64,000 nt of DNA from assembly GCF_021347895.1 (NCBI RefSeq), contig NC_067136.1, positions 434,001-498,000 on the forward strand. The letters run 5' to 3'. A program made the translations under genes and the position numbers. Shown piece by piece: positions 45,945 to 56,499 of the stretch. Position 1 is the first letter of the stretch; each line of letters begins with the position of its first letter. The notes under the pieces are model-generated. The model did no database searches. It had not been told where the DNA came from and saw nothing but the letters and a program-made list of their open reading frames with translations. Origin of the DNA: Acanthochromis polyacanthus (Eukaryota; Chordata; Actinopteri; Pomacentridae).

Positions 45945-46888
45945 ACCAGGTCCCTGGGAACATGGACGAGTACAAGGCTGCCTCAGAGAGATCAAGGAGG
46001 TTAAACAGCGTTATGGGATGAAGCTGGAGTCACAAATGGAGCAACCCAACTCCAGACAACTGAGGCAAGGACTACAAACATCACCATGTACAAAGTAACA
46101 CCCACACAGATGAACATCTACACCTTTCTCCCTGATGACCTGAACATCTTCAATGCTTGTTGTGACTCCAACACCGTACAAGTCGACTGCAGGACCAGAT
46201 GGGATTACTGGACACATCCTGAAAGTCTGTGCTGACCAGCTAGCATCTGTGTTTACGTTATCTTCATCCTCCCTCTGTTTACTTCCTGTCCTCCATGAAC
46301 AACTACCACCCAGTGGCCCTGACATTGGTGGTGATGAAGTGTCTGGAGCTGCTGGTCATGAACTCCATCACCTCCTCCCTTCCTGACATCCTGGACCTCC
46401 AGCAAGTTGTTTTTCACCCCAACAGATCCACAGATGAGGCCATACCCTACCTGCTCCACACCGTCCCCCCACCAGGACACCAGGAGGATAAACTATGTTA
46501 GGACGGTCTTTGTGGAAAACTCATCATTCAACACTAAAGTCTCCTCCAGACTGGACTCCAAGCTGAGAGACCTTGGACTGAACCTCTTCCTGTGCAGGTC
46601 CTCAGCTTCCTGTCCAGCCGACCACAGGGGGTCTGAGTGGGCAGCCACATCTCATCAACCTTCACCCTCAACTCTGGAGGCCCCAAGGCTGTGAGCTAAA
46701 CCCCCTCCTGTCCTCCCTGTACCCCCATGACTGGAAGGCCACATGAGAGAACGACATCTTCTTAAAGTTTGCCGATGACATCGCTGTGGTGGGGCTCATC
46801 TCCAAAAACGATGAGAGGTCCGACCTGACGGACATCGTCATCAGATAGAACCTCTCATCATAATTGGAGATCAGTCACCTGGAGGATT
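45945..46888 (+). pseudogene. Non-LTR reverse transcriptase, left part
   Basis: Plus-strand remnants in several frames: GPDGITGHILKVCADQLAS, NNYHPVALTLVVMKCLELLV, a stretch around LDLQQVVFHPNRSTDEA and FADDIAVVGLIS with the catalytic FADD at 46772-46783. It ends in LEDYLNE at the target site of the element at 46897. It continues at 48364. Confidence 0.8.
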
Positions 46889-46929
46889 ACCTGAACGAGA
46901 GTGCCTGTATAACCAGAGTGGCGACAACT

Positions 46930-47874
46930 GGGGATTTGACGCCATTTTGTTTCCATTCACTCAATATGGGACGCACAGCGTGAGGTGCACATTCACGAAA
47001 ACTAGCTATTTCTGGATTGCTTACTGATTTCAAGACATGTTTTGGACAAAATATTTTACTGGCTTGTTTTGTCTGGATGTCCAAGGTTGGATTATGGCCG
47101 TTTTGTGGAATATTTTCATCTGTGACTAGTTTTGAGCCTTCAAAGGTGAGTTGTGCTGTTTACGTTATTTGCTGTTTGTTGGACAAATGTGTTTATATTA
47201 TCCGCTGTGGTAATCACATCTGAAAGTGGTTTATACCGGCGGATTCATGAGAATCTAAGCTTTCCATCGGTGTATAATGTTTCTATCATCGAGTTTGCAG
47301 CTTCGTGTCAGGATTCTACATTTGTTGTTTTTTTCCCTTCTGTGTTCTGGTCTCTTTGTCTCCCTCTGTCTGTTGCTTTCTGCTTTCTTGGTTCTCGGTC
47401 ACTGATTGCTGTCACCTGACACAATCAGTTCAGATTCATCTCACCTGTGTTCCCCCTCTGTATTTAAGCCCGGTCATTGTGTTCAGTGTTCGCTGGCTCA
47501 TTCGTCTTGGACTCACCTCGTTCCCGTCTCTGCTCCCTCCTTTCCCCTGGATATTCTGCTCACAGGATTACTCTGTTTTTCCCCCGGTTATAGACTGCAT
47601 TTTGGACTCTGTGATTCTCATTTGGCCTTCAGTTAGTTTGTCCCTGGTTTGTGAGTATTTTCCTTTGTTCAATAGTTTGCTGTTGTTTTGTTATAGAAGC
47701 CATCTCAGTCTTGTTTTCAGTTAGCCGTTGTTTTATTTAAATAAACCTTTTTTCATAAAATAAGGCCGACTGTCTATTGTGTCTGCATTTGGGTTCTCTA
47801 CACCCCACAGCCCTGACACTTTGGTCAATTTAGTAAAATATGTTTGCACATACGGGCCGCTGAAGTTTAACGGG
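46930..47874 (+). mobile_element. piggyBac-like MITE copy holding a solo LTR
   Basis: 47030-47290 matches 57890-58180 (ACATGTTTTGGACAAAATA; TTATGGCCGTTTT; GGTTTATACCGGCGGATTCA). Its right end GAAGTTTAACGGGTTA resembles the TTAA-flanked end at 58270. The LTR at 47306 splits it. Confidence 0.65.
47306..47818 (+). mobile_element. Solo LTR, 513 bp
   Basis: Starts TGTCAGGATTCTACA and ends CAGCCCTGACA, with flanks CTTCG and CTTTG (5-bp duplication, one mismatch). A TATA-like TATTTAAGCCC is at about 47460 and a poly(A) signal AATAAA at about 47740. Only one LTR is present and there is no internal coding region. Confidence 0.85.
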
Positions 47875-47903
47875 TTACCCCGTTAAACTTCAGCGGCCCG
47901 TAT
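47850..47903. repeat. Perfect palindrome, 25-bp arms, 4-base loop
   Basis: Left arm 47850-47874 (ATACGGGCCGCTGAAGTTTA plus ACGGG), loop TTAC, right arm 47879-47903. The arm is the end sequence of the piggyBac-like MITE, so it could be two MITE ends head to head. Confidence 0.9.
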
Positions 47904-48031
47904 TTCATGCATCTCCATGCATGAAAATGGTCAAAGTCAAAATAACCACAACTGCCTAAAATCACATGAAAATGTTTCTATCTGTCATTCACCCATACAT
48001 CATAACATGAAAGTACATACATGGGTCTAAC

Positions 48032-48184
48032 CTGGCACAAAAACCATGATGAAGTCGGTTTCCATCCCACTCTCCGGACTCTATTTTCCCACAGTTTCCT
48101 TCTTTCACTACTCCTGGGAAATCTAAACATGTGGAATCCCTTCTCTGATCGATTTGTGCACCCAAAGGCACAAAAGCCCGTCAT
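48032..48184 (-). CDS. THAP-domain exon of a P-like transposase
   Basis: 51 codons from ATG at 48184 to a GT donor (CAG/GTTAGA). It reads MTGFCAFGCTNRSEKGFHMF, then RFPRSSERRKLW and WFLC. The Cys5-Cys9 pair, the FP residues, the Trp and the Leu-Cys match a THAP zinc finger (C2CH), a DNA-binding domain of P-element transposases and THAP proteins. The final His would be in a second exon, which I could not find. No stops in the exon. Confidence 0.75.
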
Positions 48185-48363
48185 TTTTCAGGTACTTAAA
48201 AAGCGAAAAAGGACCTAGAATTACTCTCTGCGGTGTAAACAAGGTTAACAGGAAAACCTGGCGTTCATGAATTGGAAACAAAATGGCGCCATAGATCACG
48301 TGACCAACATTTTTTGGACCCGTCATGTCGCCACTCTGGTTATACAGGCACTCTAACCTGAAC

Positions 48364-49000
48364 AACTTCCACCTGAATATGACCAAAACAGAAGAACCGA
48401 TTTCTGGACTTCAGCAGGAAACAGCCGAGGAGCTCCACTCCAGTGATGATCAACAGGTGGAGAGGGTGGACAGGTTCAGGTTCCTCGGGGTCAGCATCTC
48501 TCAGGATCTGACATGGACACTCCACATCAGCTGTCTGGAGAAGAAGGCCCGTCAGTATCTCCACCACCTCAGAAGTCTTCAAGTTCCCTGTCAGTTCTCT
48601 GGAAGTTCTACACCTGCTCCATAGAGAACATCCTGGTGGGTAGCATCACTACCTGAAGGAGCAGCTGCACCAAACAGGACTTCCCGTCCCTCGGGAGGGT
48701 GGTCCACCCACCTGCAGGACATCCACAACAACCGGTGAAGATCCAGGATCTTGAAGATCCTGAAGCAGTCCAGTTACCATGGAAACAGACAGATTTCCTG
48801 CTGCCTTCAGGTAGACGCGTCCACTGCCTGAAGGCCGACAGAAAAGATGTGGAGGAACTTCTTTCCTGAATCCGTCCACCTTCTGACAAGAACTAGAACC
48901 AGGACTTTACTGGACTCACAACAAACACACTACACTCTTATTACATGTTACATACTACATACACACACTTCATACATGCCTTTAGCACATTTCGACAAAC
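48364..49000 (+). pseudogene. Non-LTR reverse transcriptase, right part, with LINE tail
   Basis: Continues 45945-46888: NNFHLNMTKTEEP, VERVDRFRFLGVSISQDLTW, then HISCLEKKARQYLHHLRSL. Later frames recall the ORF2 C-terminus. The tail from 48883 also opens unit A at position 1. Where the LINE ends, the 42-bp array begins (49003). Confidence 0.8.
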
Positions 49001-49002
49001 TT

Positions 49003-50125
49003 GGTCACGTTGTCTCGTTGTTGTAGTTTTCAGTCTGTTGTTGGTCATGTTGTCTCGTTGTTGTAGTTTTCAGTCTGTTGTTGGTCATGTTGTCTCTTCG
49101 TTGTAGTTTTCAGTCTGTTGTTGGTCATGTTGTCTCTTCGTTGTAGTTTTCAGTCTGTTGTTGGTCATGATGTGTCTTTGTTGTAGTTTTCAGTCTGTTG
49201 TTGGTCATGTTGTCTCTTCGTTGTAGTTTTCAGTCTGTTGTTGGTCATGTTGTGTCTCTTCGTTGTAGTTTTCAGTCTGTTGTTGGTCATGTTGTGTCTT
49301 TGTTGTAGTTTTCAGTCTGTTGTTGGTCATGTTGTGTCTCTTTGTTGTAGTTTTCAGTCTGTTGTTGGTCATGTTGTGTCTCTGTTGTAGTTTTCAGTCT
49401 GTTGTTGGTCATGTTGTGTCTCTTTGTTGTAGTTTTCAGTATGTTGTTGGTCATGTTGTGTCTCTGTTGTAGTTTTCAGTCTGTTGTTGGTCATGTTGTG
49501 TCTTTGTTGTAGTTTTCAGTCTGTTGTTGGTCATGTTGTGTCTTTGTTGTAGTTTTCAGTCTGTTGTTGGTCATGTTGTGTCTCTTTGTTGTAGTTTTCA
49601 GTATGTTGTTGGTCATGTTGTGTCTCTGTTGTAGTTTTCAGTCTGTTGTTGGTCATGTTGTGTCTCTTTGTTGTAGTTTTCAGTCTGTTGTTGGTCATGT
49701 TGTGTCTTTGTTGTAGTTTTCAGTCTGTTGTTGGTCATGTTGTGTCTCTTTGTTGTAGTTTTCAGTCTGTTGTTGGTCGTGTTGTGTCTCTTTGTTGTAG
49801 TTTTCAGTATGTTGTTGGTCATGTTGTGTCTCTGTTGTAGTTTTCAGTCTGTTGTTGGTCATGTTGTGTCTCTTTGTTGTAGTTTTCAGTATGTTGTTGG
49901 TCATGTTGTGTCTCTGTTGTAGTTTTCAGTCTGTTGTTGGTCATGTTGTGTCTCTTTGTTGTAGTTTTCAGTCTGTTGTTGGTCATGTTGTGTCTTTGTT
50001 GTAGTTTTCAGTCTGTTGTTGGTCATGTTGTGTCTTTGTTGTAGTTTTCAGTCTGTTGTTGGTCATGTTGTGTCTCTTTGTTGCAGTTTTCAGTCTGTTG
50101 TTGGTCATGTTGTGTCTCTGTGGTT
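49003..50125. repeat. 40-42 bp minisatellite downstream of receptor copy C, about 27 copies
   Basis: Same unit as 3646-8177, with its own variants (TTGTCTCGTTGTTG, CTCTTCGTTG at the left end, CAGTATGTTG further right). The array at A is about four times longer. Confidence 0.95.
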
Positions 50126-50561
50126 GTTTTCTGAGTCTTTGTGTGTTGTTCTTCTCTAACATCAGTGATGAGGAAACAGTGAGTCCAGTCTCCAGTGTTG
50201 AACCAGAGACTCTCTCCTGCCACCTGCTGGTAATTTCTGAGTCACACTGAACAAATACTGAGTCATCTTGTTTTCTTTAGTCATTTAATGGAATAATTTG
50301 ACAAATATTCACACATTTTAACAAATTTTAACTCATTTGTGATACATGTGGAGTCATTTTAAGCCTTTTTTGTGATTTGAGACACTTGTTTTGAGCTTTT
50401 GTTCCCAAAACAAACACAAAAATATGCAAAACTCACACAAAGAAACATTAAATTGGAAATAAAAAGACCAGCAATAACACAAAGTGAACACAAAGAAGGA
50501 AACAACACAATTACATGATCTTTTACAAAACACTTTCTGATTGGAGGATCCTGAGTTCAGA

Positions 50562-53073
50562 TCAGAACTGATGCTCCTTGGTCACAGCAGTGATGATGTC
50601 ATCATAGTCATCATCCAATCCCTGCTCAGCCTGTGTGGGCGGGGCCATCACCATGGAGACGGGAAGGTAATTTCCTGCAGTCAGAGAAGATCAGAAAGAA
50701 AATAATTTATCAACACATGAAGAGTTCAGTTAGAGACAGCTGTCAATCATCAGAGGATTGATTGATTGATTGACAGGTCAGTGATTGATCAGTACCTGTA
50801 GCTGTGTGTCGATACAAAGACACCATGAGGACAGTAGAGATGAAGTATGGACAGAACACCACCAGGTGGCAGAGCAGCCTGAAGACAAGATGGAGGGAGG
50901 AGGAGACAGGGGGCGGAGCTGAGGGAGAGGGCGGAGCTGAGGTTGTAGGTTTACCTGTATGGAGAAGAGAACCTGGTCAGGTGACTCTTTCTGCTCGTTT
51001 CATGGTTTTTTTCAGTCATTCTGTGTCTCTTAGTTGATTGTTGTTTGTCTTTGTGTTAGATGTGTCTCACTCCTCATGTTGCGTGTCTCTCCTCATGTTG
51101 TGTGTCTCCACTCGTGTTGTGTGTCTCCCCTCCTGTTGTGTGTCTCTCCTCCTGTTGTGTGTCTCTCCTCATGTTGTGTCTCTCCTCATGTTGTGTGTCT
51201 CTCCTCATGTTGTGTCTCTCCTCATGTTGTGTGTCTCCTCATGTTGTGTGTCTCTCCTCATGTTGTGTGTCTCTCCTCATGTTGTGTCTCTCCTCATGTT
51301 GTGTGTCTCTCCTCATGTTGTGAGTCTCTCCTCATGTTGTGTGTCTCTCCTCATGTTGTGTCTCTCCTCATGTTGCGCGTCTCTCCTCATGTTGTGAGTC
51401 TCTCCTCATGTTGTGTGTCTCTCCTCATGTTGTGTTTCTCTCCTCATGTTGCGCGTCTCTCCTCATGTTGTGTGTCTCTCCTCATGTTGTGTGTCTCTCC
51501 TCATGTTGTGTTTCTCTCCTCATGTTGTGTGTCTCTCCTCATGTTGTGTGTCTCTCCTTATGTTGTGTCTCTCCTCATGTTGTGTGTCTCTCCTCATGTT
51601 GCGCGTCTCTCTTCATGTTGCGCGTCTCTCCTCATGTTGTGTGTCTCTCCTCATGTTGTGCGTCTCTCCTCATGTTGTGTGTCTCTCCTCATGTTGTGTG
51701 TCTCTCCTTATGTTGTGTCTCTCCTCATGTTGTGTGTCTCTCCTTATGTTGTGCGTCTCTCCTCATGTTGTGTGTCTCTCCTCATGTTGTGCGTCTCTCC
51801 TCATGTTGTGTGTCTCTCCTTATGTTGTGTCTCTACTCATGTTGTGTGTCTCTCCTCATGTTGCGCGTCTCTCCTCATGTTGCGCGTCTCTCCTCATGTT
51901 GTGTGTCTCTTCATGCTGTGTGTCTCTCATGTTGTGTGTCTCCTCTCATGTTGTGTGTCTCTCCTCATGTTGTGTGTCTCTCCTCATGTTGTGTTTCTCT
52001 CCTCATGTTGCGCGTCTCTCCTCATGTTGTGTGTCTCCTCTCATGTTGTGTGTCTCTCCTCATGTTGTGTGTCTCTCCTCATGTTGTGTGTCTCTCCTCA
52101 TGTTGTGTGTCTCTTCTCATGTTGTGTGTCTCTCCTCATGTTGTGTGTCTCTCCTCATGTTGTGTGTCTCTTTCAGTAGAAGAATCCTGACCTGTGACAG
52201 AGATCCAGCTGGATGGAGACTCTCCATGACTGCTGGTGTTACACCTGTAGAGGCCTTCATCAGACCTGGAAACATGGAGGATGGTCATGTGACCTCCGGG
52301 CTCAGTCCTGATGAGGGAGCCATCTTTATAGAAAGCAGCTGGGAGGGGGGAGTCCTGCTTTGATTGACAGCTCAGAGTGAGGGGATCTCCCTCCATCACA
52401 GGGAGGACAGGACTCTGCAGGATCACTGATCCACCTCAACACAGAGACAAACTACAGCATTTCATCCATTCACACACAGCTTCATCAGCACTGACTGCAC
52501 AGCTCATCTTACCAGAAACAGTGAGGTTGATGCTCTGACTGGCTGCTGCCTCCATGGACTCACACCAGTAAACTCCACTGTCATGTGGAAACATGTTGCT
52601 GATGGTACAGCTGGAACCAGATGGTCTTCCCCATCCATCTCCACACTGAGTTCTGGTTCTTCTGGTGGTGTTTCTCCTCAGAGTCCATCCAGCAGATCTG
52701 TCTTCATCCTCACAGCTCAGAGAAACAGAATCTCCTCTAAAAAACTGAGATCTGTTGGGACTCAGGTTCAGCTTCACCTGGTTTGTTCTGCAGCTCATCA
52801 GTGAGAGCAGAACTAAAGAGACATGAAGGTTAGTTTGAGACACGACAATGTTTCATCTCCAACATAAATCCTCCATGGTTCTGTTTCCAACATTTAAAGA
52901 AGCTTCTTCTGATCTTTGTAGCAGAACGTTCAACACTGGAAGTCTCACTGACCTTTCAAAGGAAACTTCATCAACTGAAATTATTGTTGTTTATTTTTGA
53001 GCTAAACTTCACACAAACCCCAAAAGACAATGAGAGATAACTTACAGATCCACAGCAGAGATGTTCCCTCCAT
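50562..53073 (-). CDS. Fc receptor-like two-Ig-domain membrane receptor, copy C (five coding exons)
   Basis: Predicted type I receptor of 280 aa. Exons on the minus strand: leader 53046-53073, fused leader-2 plus Ig1 52513-52812, Ig2 52192-52434, stalk plus membrane 50796-50954, tail 50562-50674. GT/AG at all borders, phase 1 throughout; the sum is 843 bases. Ig1: [20 protein letters not shown], extra Cys pair TQC/SSC, DSGVYWC. Ig2: [17 protein letters not shown]-glycosylation sequons include NLS, NTT, NLT and NTS. The stalk is 12 residues shorter than in A and B. The tail has DDDYDDII and, only here, a second Tyr (GNYLPV) where A and B have Asp-Phe. No breaks were seen, so this and A are the probable working genes. 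It is the FCRL/LITR family by recognition; signalling partners cannot be told. Confidence 0.9.
51060..52168. repeat. 19-bp intronic minisatellite of copy C
   Basis: About 58 units of ATGTTGTGTGTCTCTCCTC with single-base variants (TTGCGCG, TTGTTTC, TCCTTATG). It lies between the Ig2 and membrane exons and makes that intron 1237 bases, against 575 in A and 904 in B. Plus-strand frames of up to 381 aa are artefacts. Confidence 0.92.
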
Positions 53074-53470
53074 CCTGAGCTGCTGATATTAGATCCTCTC
53101 TCTGATCAGCTCTGTCTCATCAGTAAACTCCTCCTTCCTGCCTCTCTGCTCTGGTTTCTCTGCTCTGGTTTCTCTGCTCTGACTGTCGCTACAAAAAGGC
53201 TGAGAGATAAAAGTTGGTCGTGATGCGTTCACTGACAGTTAAATGCTTTAAATAAAATAAATCTTTGTTTCCATCATGAGGATGGTGAGTCTGTATCTGA
53301 AGCTGTCAGGGACGAAGATTGATGAAGATTTAATACGACGATAATCTGAAAACAAAAAGCTGTTTCCTCTGAAGCTGACAGGAAATCAGAGGTTTAGTTG
53401 CTGCCAGTCTGAGAGCGTCTCTCAGTTTCAACCTCTGAAATGTGGTCAGAAAGAGGAGAAAACAGCAGAG

Positions 53471-53905
53471 TGATGCCTTCATGTACCTGACAGCGTGATG
53501 CCTTCATGTACCTGACAGTGTGATGCCTTCACTGTACCTGACAGTGTGATGCCTTCAGGTACCTCACAGCGTGATGCCTTCATGTACCTGACAGTGTGAT
53601 GCCTTCAAGTGCCTGACAGTGTGATGCCTTCATGTACCTGACAGTGTGATGCCTTCAGGTACCTCACAGTGTGATGCCTTCAGGTACCTCACAGCGTGAT
53701 GCCTTCATGTACCTGACAGTGTGATGCCTTCAGGTACCTCACAGTGTGATGCCTTCAGGTACCTGACAGTGTGATGCCTTCAGGTACCTGACAGTGTGAT
53801 GCCTTCAGGTACCCAGCAGTGTGATGCCTTCATGTACCTGACCGTGTGATGCCTTCACTGACAGTGTGATGCCTTCACTGACAGTGTGATGCCTTCACTG
53901 ACAGC
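53471..53905. repeat. 25-bp minisatellite upstream of copy C exon 1
   Basis: About 17 units of GTGATGCCTTCATGTACCTG ACAGT, with variants CAGGTACCTCACAG and short units GTGATGCCTTCACTGACA. It lies 400-830 bases upstream of the start codon in the gene's direction. Confidence 0.9.
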
Positions 53906-54210
53906 CTAATGTCTTCATGCATCAAACATGAGTTCATTAATAGAATTAAAGAAAAGTGTGTCAGTGTAGGAGCTTTAAAGCTGATGTTTCCTCCAAACTA
54001 TGTTTATTTAGTCTACTGGTTATTTTATGGTCCTGTGGTTAGTGATGCTGATCCAGGCTCTGTTGAAGCTTCCACTCTTTATTCCAAACATGGTTCATTC
54101 CTGGAGGCTTCAGAAACACACATTGCTCCAGTAGGACCTCTAGTGGTCAGTAGAATGAAGTACAATCTGTTCATGTTACTGATTGGTTCATGGATTGTTT
54201 TGGATTTGAT

Positions 54211-55231
54211 TGTGGTGCTGCTTGTGGCGGAGACGGCCCGAATGTTCGGATCCGTTCGTCTGGTCTCCCAGGTCCAAATTTTGCCTTCGTTTTGTCTTCA
54301 GTTAAACTGAAGAATTCCCAAACAGCGGAGGTCTTCAGCATCTTGTCTTGTGTTTATGCAACAAAGTGAAGCGTGACGTCAGAGTCGGCAGCAACCCGGA
54401 CATTAGGGTGGTGTTTAAAAACATGAACGGAGGAGCTAAGATGAGCCAAAGACGGCGGGATGAGCCGAAGTGGGCCGAAGGCGAAGGGAAGAGACGAGCT
54501 CTGAATATTTTCGTCTGGGGGAGGAGGGGGTGATCACATTGACATATTGTGTATATGTTATAGACATGTGTGTATATGTTTATGTGATCACAGGATGGGA
54601 TGAGCCGATATTCAATTTGTTTGTTGTTGTTATGTTGACTATTTTTAAATTTTATCTCATTGAGTCTTTTTTATCAGCTGTTATTGATTTTGGAAATGTG
54701 AATTGCCTTTCTGCACCCTGCTGTCTGTGCCCACCGGGCTTCCGTAGCTCCTCCCATATTCCCACACAGTCGCAGTTTACTTTCTGTGGGCCGTCATGTC
54801 AGTGCATATTGTTTACCATTGTCAGAAGTTTTATCGATGTTTTAGGTTCCGTTTTTAGCAGGTGATCATTGTTCTAGCTTGTATGTTCAGGAGCAGAAGA
54901 CGGTTTACATGGGCTCTTCTCTTCTGCAGGTATGTGTTTTATTTGAAGTTAGAACTTTTATTTCCCATCAGTCATTCCACCCTGATGCAGTGTGTTGATG
55001 TAGCCACCAGGTGGCGTTGTTCTTCGTTTTGTATTTGATTTGTCTTCATTGCTGAAAATGTACTTTCTAAAAATGTTTCAGTGTTTTACTGCTGTGGGAG
55101 CACAGTGCAGAGAGAATTCAGAAGACAGTTTACATGTATTCATGTCTTCTGCAGAGAATAAAGGCTGAAGAAAATTCAACTGATTTCTCTTCTTTGACGT
55201 CCTGACAGCCGGGGCAGATCCAGATTAGTGT

Positions 55232-55234
<3 letters not shown>
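54211..55234. other. Unassigned 1.0-kb segment right of unit C
   Basis: Homology with unit A stops at 54210. What follows starts TGTGGTGCTGC and has a poly(A)-like AATAAA near 55157, then CGTCCTGACA at about 55197-55206. An LTR-like insertion is possible, but I could not confirm borders or duplication. No gene recognised. Confidence 0.35.
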
Positions 55235-55304
<70 letters not shown>

Positions 55305-55305
55305 G
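55235..55305. repeat. (TG)n microsatellite followed by a run of G
   Basis: TG repeats to about 55287, then about 18 G. Confidence 0.95.
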
Positions 55306-55309
55306 CACT

Positions 55310-55985
55310 GAAAAGTTGTAATAAAACATGAAAGCTGCTACCAACCTCTGGCTTTTCCAAAGTATTTTTCATGTTTTTTTGTCTCTTTAACCCAGTAGTA
55401 AAGCTGTATATGACCTTTTCATTTTGAACTGTTAACATTAAATTCTGATGGACTTATTTCCTTGTTTCTGTGAATTCCAGCATCATCAGCTGCAGCATCT
55501 GCCTGTTATGTAAAACTGTTAGCTCAACCACAGAATGCTGAGGGCAGTTAAGAGACAAACATTGTACAAGAACAGCTCTATATACAACCCTGTTAATTTC
55601 CACTTCTTAGAATGTTTACTGACAATTATCACACCTAAAATAAGAAATAATATTCTGTACTTTTAGCAGCTAGTTCTCAGCTGTAAACCATAAACATCAC
55701 AGGGTTCTGTATGCTAATCAGTCTGAATCAAAATGAGTTCTACCCAATACACAGTGAACAACAACAATCTGTACCCTTGATCTGTGCTAAAATAATCTGA
55801 AATGTTCTGTGCAGGAATTTTAAAATACAATAAAATACAGTAAGCAGCACTCTGTACATTTAACAGTAAACCTGAGAACAATAATAAACAGGAACAATAT
55901 TCCATATTCTTCAGTCATTTAATAGTTCACAGCTCAGCAAACATCACAGTGTTCTGCATAGAAATCACTAAAAGCTGCTCTCAGT
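55310..55985. other. No gene recognised; AT-rich with short internal repeats
   Basis: Phrases such as AACATCACAG-GTTCTG and ACAGTAA-CTGTAC recur in this stretch. It could be the 3' side of the pseudogene at 55990, but no poly(A) tail was found. Confidence 0.3.
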
Positions 55986-55989
55986 AATC

Positions 55990-56498
55990 TTCCACAGTGA
56001 GCAGATGTTCTGTGCTGCAGGTCCATGGTCCAGACGTGGACATAGAACAGGCTGGGGGGGTCTGGTACCGTGGACTTCCTAGAGCTCCTCCTCTTTCTGC
56101 ATTCTTCATACGGGATGGAAATAAAGTAACGCTGGTTCAGCACGTCCATCAAAGGCCTGTAGGTGTGAAGCAGGAAGTCCTCCACAGTGAGGATGTGAGT
56201 CTCCTCCTCCTCCTTCAGGACCATCTCTGTGTCCAGGGTGTTATTAACGCCATGAGACTTCTCAAACTTCACCGGGTTCTCCAGCCACGCGTAGATCCTC
56301 CTCATCATGGGTCCATGTCCAGAGCAGTGATGACATCGTACTGCTTAAAGTCATCTTCACCAACTTCTATCTGATCTTGGTGCTTGAAGAAGTCATCCTG
56401 ATGGACCAGCAGCAGTTGGACAGGTTCTTGATCAGGCGGTTGGTGAGGCTGGTTTTCCCTCCATCGGTTACGCCGCCGATAACGATGATGTACTTCAT
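55990..56498 (-). pseudogene. nmrk2: Processed pseudogene of nicotinamide riboside kinase
   Basis: The parent enzyme phosphorylates nicotinamide riboside to NMN. From ATG at 56498: MKYIIVIGGVTDGGKTSLTN includes the P-loop, followed in shifted frames by DDFFKHQDQI and [15 protein letters not shown]. The frame 56308-55934 holds [59 protein letters not shown] and [12 protein letters not shown], the lid and base regions of NMRK2. At least two frameshifts (after NLSNCC and near the LDMD box). The parent gene has several introns; here all parts are contiguous, so this is a retrocopy. NMRK2 is favoured over NMRK1 by residue resemblance. Confidence 0.85.
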
Positions 56499-56499
56499 G

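Larger units (their letters stand above)
46897..48355 (-). mobile_element. P-like DNA transposon remnant with a THAP exon
   Basis: 30-bp inverted ends (AGAGTGCCTGTATAACCAGA is shared by both) and a perfect 8-bp duplication ACCTGAAC at 46889-46896 and 48356-48363. P elements and hAT both make 8-bp duplications; the THAP domain exon on the minus strand favours P type. Inside are a piggyBac-like relic (about 46930-47874) with a solo LTR (47306-47818), then a 25-bp-arm palindrome. The transposase core is missing. Confidence 0.75.
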
